NCBI GenBank assembly: GCA_046345315.1 | Contig: JBKDKA010000157.1 | Coordinates: 62,001-126,000 of the forward strand | DNA length: 64,000 nt | Direction: 5' to 3' | Source of the DNA: F1-80-MAGs062 sp046345315 | GTDB taxonomy: Bacteria > Planctomycetota > Planctomycetia > Planctomycetales > Planctomycetaceae | Notes under the pieces: model-generated | What the model was told of the DNA's origin: nothing | The model's database searches: none | The model's input: the letters and a program-made list of their open reading frames with translations, nothing else | Made by a program: the position numbers and the translations under genes | In this document: in pieces, positions 17,612 to 25,103 of the stretch | Layout of the letters: each line of letters starts with the position of its first letter | How positions within the stretch are numbered: the first letter of the stretch is position 1

Positions 17612-17676
17612 ATTCGTGTAATTCGTGCTGTTCGTGGTTGAGAATGACAACCACGAATCAGACGAATAGCACGAAT
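17612..17676. repeat. CACGAAT-type palindromic repeat
   Basis: Two 29-base arms (17612-17640 and 17648-17676) are inverted copies with about six mismatches, around a 7-base loop. Each arm carries three copies of an ATTCGTG/TTCGTGG word. The right arm reads CAACCACGAATCAGACGAAT. The word resembles a dispersed intergenic repeat I have seen in many environmental bacterial genomes. Confidence 0.75.
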
Positions 17677-17720
17677 GAATTGGCTGATGCTTTTCTGGGT
17701 TTAAGGAGCTCGGGTTTTCC

Positions 17721-17783
17721 GTCATTCCCGCTCAGTGGGGAAGCGTGATCAGGGCACTGGATTCCCGCCTGCGCGGGAATGAC
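17721..17783. repeat. ATTCCC/GGGAAT palindromic repeat
   Basis: The outer inverted pair GTCATTCCCGC (17721-17731) and GCGGGAATGAC (17773-17783) matches over 11 bases. The right half also contains its own perfect 8-base hairpin, ATTCCCGC-ctgc-GCGGGAAT (17761-17780). The architecture recalls dRS3-like ATTCCC elements that are dispersed in many genomes. Confidence 0.75.
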
Positions 17784-17925
17784 TGTATTCGCTGAAACAA
17801 CGGTGGCGCTGAGTGCTGGCAATATCGAGCCGGGCACACTTCTTCCTCCGAGGTCTGAAGCATGTTCACTTTTTTCTGAGGCCAGTGCCGGTTTCCAGCT
17901 ACAGCGACAGGCTCTTTTCAGAGTC

Positions 17926-20196
17926 TCAATTACCGACGTCATGTCGTGTGACCTGAATTCTCAGCTCGGCAGGTTCACGGTCTGCTGAACTTCCATCCTC
18001 TGCCGGCTGAATCCATCCGGCACAGTCGATCATGGAAAGACTGTTGTGCCAGGGGCCGACAGCGATCAGCTCAGAACTTACGGAATAGTCATCCTGGATG
18101 ACGGCCTGCCACTGTTCCAGCTGACCGTTTCGGGGTACGAAGTACAGAACTGATTCGGGACCATACTGCCAGAGTCCACGAGCATCATACGGGATACCTG
18201 AGTCTGAGGTGAGCAGAACAGTCTGAATGGCACCTTCGAGAAGTGTGCATCTGTAAAACGAGCAGGAATGACCGGACGATCGATCATCCGAAGCAATGCA
18301 GTGGAACGTCTGATTGTCGCCCGTGCACCAGCCTCGAATACCACGAGGAAGGTCACAATGGCTCAGCAGCAGTTCAGCGGGGCTCCATTCGTCGGACTGT
18401 GCCTGCGAATTCGCAGTCGTCAGAATGGGAGCTCGGACTGTTCGATAAAGGTTATGAGATCCGGAATCATCATGATGAACTGAGTAGAATGTCCGGCCGT
18501 CAGCGGACGCAATGCAGACAAGACTGTTGGTGAGATTCGAATCTGACCAGGGCGAGTGTCCGATACGCGAATGCACGGGCTCAAATGTTCGGAGTCCACC
18601 GTCCGTGGGTGCGTGAACGAACTGAATCAGTTCAGCGCGTGCAGAATCCGTAACTGCAATCTGCAATTGATAGATGCCGTCATGATTCTGATCATGAGGC
18701 CTGTCTGCAACTGGAGGACTGCGAAACTGGATGGTTCCCGTGTCCGGATGAATGACAAACTGATCGGCATCCTGTCCTCCCGAGATTCGATACATCACGG
18801 AGCGACATTCCGGATCGTATGCCTGCAGTTTCACGTCGTTGAAAGAACGCGTACCTTCCGGAATCCGGATTTCCAGAGTTCTGTCAGCCGACAGCCCGAT
18901 GAATTCCGGTGCACCGGAATGATGTCTTCCATTGGTCGCGTCGATCGAAACTGCACTGCTCGAATTGACTGCTCGAAGCAGAAAGAACAGGATCACCGAA
19001 ACAGCGACTGCTGTCAGTCCCGAACGAATGCGATTTCCACGACGAGGTTCTGCCTCTGCTGCTCGGTCGCGTCGTCTGCGATCCTTTGGCAGATGGCCAT
19101 GAGCAAACTGATTGAGATCTCGAGCGAGTTCTTCTGCATTCTGATAGCGGTCTTCCGGCGAAGCCGCACAGCACTTCATGATGATGTCTGCAAGATTTTC
19201 CGGAACCTCCGAATTGATCTCGCTGATTTCCGTAAGTTCAGGCAGTCCCTTTCGGGAACCGGATTTCTTCTCCTGACGATAATCGAATGCAAGCTGTCGT
19301 GTGACGAGTTCATAAAGGGTCACGCCGAGGCCAAAGATATCGCTTCGCTCATCAGCGAATCCTCGGATGGCTTCCGGGGACATGTACCGAGGCGTTCCGA
19401 TGGTATCTCCGGTTCGACTCAGACAGGAGTCCTCGTCGCGAATTCGTGCCAGTCCGAAGTCTGTTACGAAAAGTATACCAGTGCGATCCATCAGCAGATT
19501 CGCCGGCTTGACGTCACGATGGATCATGCCGAGCGTATGGGCGTGATGGAGGCCGCTCGCTGCCTGAGCACCAAGAATCGCGATGCCTTCCCATGTGGAA
19601 ACGGAATGAATGCACTCGGACGGAAGCTGAGTCGCTGTCGATTCTCCTTCCGGGAGAGTTCGACGAATCAGCTGATCGAGGTTGCAGCCATCGATGAATG
19701 GCATCACCAGATACTGGTAGTTCTGATCGGTTCCGTAATCGAACACGGGAACGATATTCGGATGCCGCAGCCTGGAGGCGGCTTCTGCTTCAAGAGCGAA
19801 CCGGCGACGTGTGCGAGTTGACTGAGCGGCTGTCTGAGCAAGAACCTTTACGGCAACTCGTCGTGAGAACCCCGGCTGAATGGCCTCGTAGACGAAGCCC
19901 ATCCCGCCCCGTCCGGCAAGTCGGAGAATACGATAGTCGTTCAGGCTGACAAGCTGAGGTGCAGTTTCAGCTGTCTCCGGATGCATCGCAGACGCTGAAA
20001 TGACGTTTTCCATGAACAGCATCAGCCGACATTTGCGACGGACTGTCTCTGCATGTTCCGGATAGCGCGCAACGAGTTCATCAATCGATGGTTTGTTTCC
20101 GGATCGAAGCGCAGCCAGAAAGGCATCGATCTCTTCCTCCGGCATTTCCCACGAATCGTGCAGTGTGGAATCTCGATTTCCGCGCTGGGTCGCCAT
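17926..20196 (-). CDS. membrane Ser/Thr protein kinase with cadherin-like extracellular domain
   Basis: 756 residues. A short helical N-terminal segment (20-65) is typical of planctomycete kinases. The kinase domain spans about 88-366, with GRGGMG (95-100), catalytic Lys117, HRDVKPAN (226-233, Asp228), DFG (246-248) and a GTPRYMSPEA activation-loop end. One transmembrane helix lies at about 393-410. The outer part begins with a cadherin-like repeat (YRISGGQDADQF, DTGTIQF, YQLQIAVTDS, about 480-545), then a region without a clear family. It looks like a receptor kinase. GGAG precedes ATG 20196. It lies 19 bases downstream of the ECF sigma gene, forming a sigma/kinase operon. Confidence 0.92.
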   Translation of the reverse strand: MATQRGNRDSTLHDSWEMPEEEIDAFLAALRSGNKPSIDELVARYPEHAETVRRKCRLMLFMENVISASAMHPETAETAPQLVSLNDYRILRLAGRGGMGFVYEAIQPGFSRRVAVKVLAQTAAQSTRTRRRFALEAEAASRLRHPNIVPVFDYGTDQNYQYLVMPFIDGCNLDQLIRRTLPEGESTATQLPSECIHSVSTWEGIAILGAQAASGLHHAHTLGMIHRDVKPANLLMDRTGILFVTDFGLARIRDEDSCLSRTGDTIGTPRYMSPEAIRGFADERSDIFGLGVTLYELVTRQLAFDYRQEKKSGSRKGLPELTEISEINSEVPENLADIIMKCCAASPEDRYQNAEELARDLNQFAHGHLPKDRRRRDRAAEAEPRRGNRIRSGLTAVAVSVILFFLLRAVNSSSAVSIDATNGRHHSGAPEFIGLSADRTLEIRIPEGTRSFNDVKLQAYDPECRSVMYRISGGQDADQFVIHPDTGTIQFRSPPVADRPHDQNHDGIYQLQIAVTDSARAELIQFVHAPTDGGLRTFEPVHSRIGHSPWSDSNLTNSLVCIASADGRTFYSVHHDDSGSHNLYRTVRAPILTTANSQAQSDEWSPAELLLSHCDLPRGIRGWCTGDNQTFHCIASDDRSSGHSCSFYRCTLLEGAIQTVLLTSDSGIPYDARGLWQYGPESVLYFVPRNGQLEQWQAVIQDDYSVSSELIAVGPWHNSLSMIDCAGWIQPAEDGSSADREPAELRIQVTRHDVGN

Positions 20197-20215
20197 CTCC
20201 GGGATTCTCCATGCT

Positions 20216-20794
20216 TCAGCAGAGACTTGTGCAGGAAATCATTTCCTGAAGTCGTTCGAGGGCGCGGTTATAGCGTTTGCTGGCTGCTGTGCCGGTGATT
20301 CCGAGTCGATCGGCACATTCCTGATTCGTCATGTTTTCCACGTGCCGCAGGATGAGGATCTCCTGATCTCCCGGTGTCAGTTGACTGATCATGGCCTGAA
20401 CCTGATGCCGTGTCTCCGATCGGATCAGGACCGAAGATGGACTGGCCACGGACGCCGAGAGTATGTCAACGAGCTGCGACGATGTGTCCGAAGAATCTCG
20501 ATTGAGCGGACATTCGAAGGACACACTGCGTTTTCTTGTTCGGAGATGAAAACGCCGCAGTTTCTGAACACACTGTTTGACAAGAAATCGAAGCCAGAAT
20601 CCAATCGGTACTTCGCTTCGGTCCTCACGACTCTCCAGCCGCTGCGTTGCCTCCACCCAGGCATCCTGAACAACGTCAGACGGGCTGACTCGCTGACGGA
20701 GTCTGGCATCGAGGTGATAATCGGCGACTTTGCGAAGTTGCTGATATTCCGCAGTGAACGATCTTTCGAGATCTTCTTCTCGCAGGGACGGCAT
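20216..20794 (-). CDS. ECF-type RNA polymerase sigma factor
   Basis: A 192-residue sigma factor with region 2 (about 20-85; SPSDVVQDAWVEA is the -10 recognition and core-binding helix) and region 4 (about 130-185; LTPGDQEILILRHVENMTNQECA, quoted only to mark the helix pair, then GTAASKRYNRAL). No anti-sigma gene is adjacent; instead a Ser/Thr kinase follows immediately, as in the kinase-linked ECF groups common in planctomycetes, where activity may be set by phosphorylation. AAGGAGAT lies 7 bases before the ATG, a strong ribosome site. It is divergent from the DUF4347 surface protein, an obvious candidate target. Confidence 0.9.
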   Translation of the reverse strand: MPSLREEDLERSFTAEYQQLRKVADYHLDARLRQRVSPSDVVQDAWVEATQRLESREDRSEVPIGFWLRFLVKQCVQKLRRFHLRTRKRSVSFECPLNRDSSDTSSQLVDILSASVASPSSVLIRSETRHQVQAMISQLTPGDQEILILRHVENMTNQECADRLGITGTAASKRYNRALERLQEMISCTSLC

Positions 20795-21024
20795 ACACGA
20801 TCTCCTTCATTCTTCGACACTCGAAAGACTAGCTCACGGAAATCATCGCCGCCGAACCGCTTGATAATTTCCGTTGCCGAGCAAACGAGTTCTGCGAACG
20901 CTTGTGCGGTTTTGCGAACATCTCCGTCCGATTCTGATGATCATTTGAATCAGGGGGATTTTTCTGCGAGATCTCAAAACGGGAACACGTGATTTCAGCG
21001 ACATCCCCGAATACTTCGAGCTAA

Positions 21025-21074
21025 GAGTCCTCAGGTCATGCCGGAGACAGATTTGCCAGGTGAGCTGAGGACTC
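21025..21074 (+). promoter_or_regulatory. leader inverted repeat that may mask the ribosome binding site
   Basis: GAGTCCTCAG (21025-21034) and CTGAGGACTC (21065-21074) are a perfect 10-base inverted pair separated by 30 bases. The right arm contains GAGG, the only Shine-Dalgarno candidate for ATG 21082. Pairing in the mRNA would hide it. Confidence 0.5.
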
Positions 21075-21081
21075 GGACGAA

Positions 21082-24000
21082 ATGAAGTTCAACCGATTGA
21101 TGAGCAGCCGAGGGCGGAAAGGAAACTTCACTTCGACTCTTTTGACGGCTGTTCATTCGAAAGCTGAATCGCTGCGAGCCTGTCGAAATCAGGATTATTC
21201 CGGGAGTGCTGATTCTGCCGGCGGCGCTCGCCAGGCCTTTTCGATTGAAATGGCGGAGCTCGAAAGCCTGCTTCTGATGTCTGCTTCGTCTGCGGATGTC
21301 AGTGACGCTCTGCAATCGGACTCCGGTGACTGGGCGGAATCTTCGATCGTTCTCGATGAGTTCCAGAACACCACGCCGGTGTTCGAAACTCTTTTTCGTG
21401 AATTGACAGAGCTGTCGGATGACCAGCCCACTCCTGAGGTTCGGAGTTCTTCATCTGAGTTCATCAATGACGAATCTGATACTTCAGTTATCCAGAATTC
21501 TTTTCTGGAGCTGACAGTCGAGCTGACAACAGCCCGAAAAGAAATCGTGTTCATCGATGCGTCCGTCCCCGATCATGAGATGCTCGTCAGAGACATTCTG
21601 AACAGTGGAGCTCCGGAAACAGAATTCCAGACGATCCTGCTTCGGGGGAATGACAGCGGGGTTCGACAGATCTCGGAAGCACTTGCTCTGGCCGGGGAAG
21701 TGTCCGCTGTTCACATTATTTCCCATGGGGCGTCCGGTGAAATTCTTCTGGGTCATGATCAGCTGTCACTGAACAATCTGCCGGATTATGTGCAGCAGAT
21801 TGGCCTCTGGTCAGCGTCGCTGACCGCAGATGCTGATGTTCTGTTCGACGGATGCGATGTTGCAGCTGCTCCTGCTGGACAGCAGTTGTTGTCGGAGATC
21901 GGATCGGCAGGGGGATTCGATGTCGCAGCAAGCGACGATCGAACGGGACATGCAGGATTGGACGGAGACTGGGATCTTGAGTTTCGATATGGTGACGTAG
22001 AAACTCAGATTCCTTTCTCCGAATCCCTCCAGACCCAGTGGGTTCATACGCTCGACTTTCTGAGCGACTTCAACAGCAGTTCGATATCCACTCAGTTAAA
22101 CGTCACCGGAACGAATTCGGGATGGACAGTCACTCAGGGGGCCGTGGATTTCTTCGCGAATGGCTACCTGTTTCTTTCCGTGCCTGCCGGCGGGCGAGCT
22201 GTTGATCTGAACGGTATCCTGACTGCCGGAAGAATCGAAACCGCGTTAAGCACTGTGGCCGGTCATGTGTATGACGTGTCCTTCTATCTGGGAGGTTCCG
22301 GATTCGGTACCTACTCGGTGGGCGTCGAAGCTGCAGGGACGTCGGCATCAATCTCCGCGAACATGCCGCTGTTTAACAGTTTTCTGCTGATGAACTGGCA
22401 GTCGCAGACTTTTTCATTCACGGCTGTTGATACCTCAACGACACTGAGCTTTGAGTCACTCAATCTTTTTGCGAGCGATGGCCCGCTCATCAGTTATCTG
22501 CGCGTGACAGATGTGACACTGAACGGAGCCAATCAGCCGGCACTCGGTACTCCGATCATTACCGGTCTTACTGAAGAAGACCAGACTCTGGGAGTCGACG
22601 TTTCCGGTATCTCAGACTTTGACGGTCTGGGTACATTCAGCTATCGATGGCTGCGAGATGGTGCTGAGATCGCGGGAGAAACCAACAGCACGTATCAGAC
22701 AAGTGACTCCGATGTCGGGCATCAGATCAGTGTGGAGGTTTCATTCAATGACAGCCTCGGACATCTGGAGGTACTGAGGTCGTCGGTGACATCTTCGATT
22801 GCGAACGTGAATGATGCGCCGGTGGGTGTTCCGTCGATCAATGGCGTTTTGACAGAGAACGACGTACTTTCTGCGAACGTTGCCGGGATCTCGGATGCTG
22901 ATGGTCTGGGGACATTAAGTTATCAGTGGCTTCGCAACGGGAATGCGATCTCCGGCGCCACGAACAGCAGCTACACACTGGGCGATTCTGACGTTGGACG
23001 TTCGTTGAGCGTTCGAGTGAGCTACACGGACCTGAACGGCACCGTGGAAACATTGACGTCTTCGGTGACATCGTCGATTGGTAACGTGAATGACGTTCCG
23101 GTAGGTCTTCCGTTGATCAACGGCATTCTGACGGAGGACGAGATTCTTTCTGCGAACGTTGCGGGGATTTCGGATGCCGATGGTCTGGGTACGTTGAGTT
23201 ACCAGTGGCTTCGCAACGGGAATGCGATCTCCGGCGCGACGAACAGCAGCTACACACTGGGCGATTCGGATGTTGGTCGTTCGTTGAGTGTTCGTGTGAG
23301 CTACACGGACCTGAATGGAACGGTGGAAACACTGACGTCTTCGGTGACATCGTCAATCGGCAACGTGAATGACGTTCCTGTAGGTCTTCCGTTGATCAAC
23401 GGCATTCTGACGGAGGACAAAGTTCTTTCTGCGAACGTTGCGGGGATTTCGGATGCCGATGGTCTGGGGACATTGAGTTACCAGTGGCTCCGCAATGGAA
23501 GTGCGATCTCCGGCGCCACGAGCAGCAGCTACACGCTGGGCGATTCGGATGTTGGTCGTTCGTTGAGCGTCCGAGTGAGCTACACGGACCTGAACGGCAC
23601 CGTGGAAACATTGACGTCTTCGGTGACATCGTCGATTGCGAACGTGAATGATGTTCCTGTGATTTCGGGACCCGGAGTTCAGCAGGTCGACCTTAATCAT
23701 GGAACTGGAGTTCTGGATATTCAGGTTTCCGACATCGACAATCCTGTCGATTCTCTTATTCTCAGCGTGTCGAGCAGTGATGCTGGTGTGATACCTCTTT
23801 CGAGCATCCTGCTGGGAGGATCCGGAGCTCAGCGTACCGTTGAGATTCTGCCGATTGTGTCTTCTTTCTCCGGTTCAGTCTGGATCACGCTCAGCGTCAC
23901 GGATTCGATCGATACTTCGGAGTTTCAGTTTGAAGTCATTCTGGGAGCAGCATTCAATACGGGTTTTCTGGATCAGGGGATACCCATAGCCGTCGAGAAC

Positions 24001-24942
24001 ACCGGTGGCAATTCTTCACCTGAAATCGGTGGAACAGTGAACCAGCCCGACTCGTCAGCAGGATCCGATTTTGAAGACGAATCGGATTTCAGCAACACGG
24101 AGTCACGTGGTCAGGCGTTTCTGGATGATCTGCTTTCCGGATCAGCATCCGCCCTGATAAATCACAGAAACGATCACAGCGATCAATCAGAAGAGGCTGA
24201 ACTTCAGAAGGAAGTCGATCAGATTATTCAGAAGGTCGTGAGCCATAGTCACGATCTGATCGAGGAAACACTCAGTGACACTGATACGGAGTCAGTGGCT
24301 GACGAAGTAAATGATGAGGCTCTGAGGGCTTATCAGCGGCTGCTGGTGTCAGAAACAGTTCCGCTCGGCGAATTCGGTGCGGAATCAGATGACGGCGATG
24401 CGGGTTCTGTCATTACGGCCACGGAACTGACAATTGGCTTCGCGGAGGACTCAACGAATGGTCCTGCTGAGGGAGAAATACCCTCATCGGCGGAGATTGT
24501 CGAAGAGGTTGCCGCTGATGAAGTGACGAAGTCTGCATCATCTGCTGTCATGACGAGTGTCATCGCCGTCGGCGCTTTGACGTCGCTGGGGAAAGCGTCT
24601 GCTGTCGGAGCAATTGGTACCTCGACAACGACGAATTCATTTCTCAACGTGGTGGCTCGTGGGCGTCTCGCTGCTGCTCGCAGCTTCGAAACCGTCGTTG
24701 GTCGATTCGCGACAGAGTCAGGAAGTGAATCTGTCCGGACGCTGGTCTGCGAACAGATTACAACATCAGGCCAGAGCGGTCGAACATTTGATACAGGTGG
24801 GACTGCAGTTTCACTGCTGGCTTCCACAACGCCACTGTGGTGGACATTCGATCCGCTCGTTGTTCTGGACCGATTCGCGGAAGATTACGGTTCGCATGAT
24901 GCAGCAGAGTTGAAGAGCCTGGTCTCGATTGTTCAAAAATAA
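21082..24942 (+). CDS. large DUF4347 / Ig-like repeat surface protein
   Basis: 1286 residues. The N-terminus has a basic segment and an LESLLLMSA motif resembling the LExRxLLSA signature of giant secreted planctomycete proteins. The DUF4347 domain (about 153-315) contains HIISHG (211-216) and DGCDVA (Cys258 at about 258), a His/Cys arrangement like caspase/CHAT folds. A carbohydrate-binding-like beta region follows (about 320-480), then four tandem 93-residue Ig-like repeats (about 484-855; SYQWLRNG, SSYTLGDSDVG), a further beta domain, an acidic stretch and a C-terminus with a weak hydrophobic segment. A role in adhesion or matrix is inferred. It is divergent from the sigma/kinase operon. 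Confidence 0.88.
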   Translation: MKFNRLMSSRGRKGNFTSTLLTAVHSKAESLRACRNQDYSGSADSAGGARQAFSIEMAELESLLLMSASSADVSDALQSDSGDWAESSIVLDEFQNTTPVFETLFRELTELSDDQPTPEVRSSSSEFINDESDTSVIQNSFLELTVELTTARKEIVFIDASVPDHEMLVRDILNSGAPETEFQTILLRGNDSGVRQISEALALAGEVSAVHIISHGASGEILLGHDQLSLNNLPDYVQQIGLWSASLTADADVLFDGCDVAAAPAGQQLLSEIGSAGGFDVAASDDRTGHAGLDGDWDLEFRYGDVETQIPFSESLQTQWVHTLDFLSDFNSSSISTQLNVTGTNSGWTVTQGAVDFFANGYLFLSVPAGGRAVDLNGILTAGRIETALSTVAGHVYDVSFYLGGSGFGTYSVGVEAAGTSASISANMPLFNSFLLMNWQSQTFSFTAVDTSTTLSFESLNLFASDGPLISYLRVTDVTLNGANQPALGTPIITGLTEEDQTLGVDVSGISDFDGLGTFSYRWLRDGAEIAGETNSTYQTSDSDVGHQISVEVSFNDSLGHLEVLRSSVTSSIANVNDAPVGVPSINGVLTENDVLSANVAGISDADGLGTLSYQWLRNGNAISGATNSSYTLGDSDVGRSLSVRVSYTDLNGTVETLTSSVTSSIGNVNDVPVGLPLINGILTEDEILSANVAGISDADGLGTLSYQWLRNGNAISGATNSSYTLGDSDVGRSLSVRVSYTDLNGTVETLTSSVTSSIGNVNDVPVGLPLINGILTEDKVLSANVAGISDADGLGTLSYQWLRNGSAISGATSSSYTLGDSDVGRSLSVRVSYTDLNGTVETLTSSVTSSIANVNDVPVISGPGVQQVDLNHGTGVLDIQVSDIDNPVDSLILSVSSSDAGVIPLSSILLGGSGAQRTVEILPIVSSFSGSVWITLSVTDSIDTSEFQFEVILGAAFNTGFLDQGIPIAVENTGGNSSPEIGGTVNQPDSSAGSDFEDESDFSNTESRGQAFLDDLLSGSASALINHRNDHSDQSEEAELQKEVDQIIQKVVSHSHDLIEETLSDTDTESVADEVNDEALRAYQRLLVSETVPLGEFGAESDDGDAGSVITATELTIGFAEDSTNGPAEGEIPSSAEIVEEVAADEVTKSASSAVMTSVIAVGALTSLGKASAVGAIGTSTTTNSFLNVVARGRLAAARSFETVVGRFATESGSESVRTLVCEQITTSGQSGRTFDTGGTAVSLLASTTPLWWTFDPLVVLDRFAEDYGSHDAAELKSLVSIVQK
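22531..23646 (+). repeat. four tandem 279-base repeats inside the DUF4347 gene
   Basis: Units begin at 22531, 22810, 23089 and 23368, each exactly 279 bases (93 codons) and starting at an AAT codon. Unit 1 is diverged; units 2-4 are nearly identical in DNA as well as protein. Each encodes one Ig-like domain. The near identity suggests recent duplication or gene conversion. Confidence 0.92.
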
Positions 24943-25103
24943 CGAACAGGCGGTTTGTTTCGAAACCGTGGACGACTCCGCCATTGATCAGTTCAGCGGA
25001 CCCGATCAACAGTTTCAGGCAGCTTCGCAGACCCGTATTTATTCCTTCGCTTCGGCATTCTGCGTTGTGGAGCCGGCGGATTCTGCCGATACACCCATTC
25101 GGC

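Larger units (their letters stand above)
17280..17925. other. repeat-rich gene-free region
   Basis: 646 bases without a supportable gene, lying between the regulator and the convergent kinase gene. It contains two different palindromic repeat elements (17612-17676 and 17721-17783, listed separately). Short open frames on both strands here are artefacts of the repeats. No intrinsic terminator with a T tract is visible. Confidence 0.6.

Noticed and set aside
24955..24985. GTTTCGAAACCG followed by GGACGACTCCG, similar to the start of the palindromic element of about 95 bases.
   Set aside because: The second arm (GTCCCGGTTTTGAAAT-like) is missing downstream, so this is probably a chance match.
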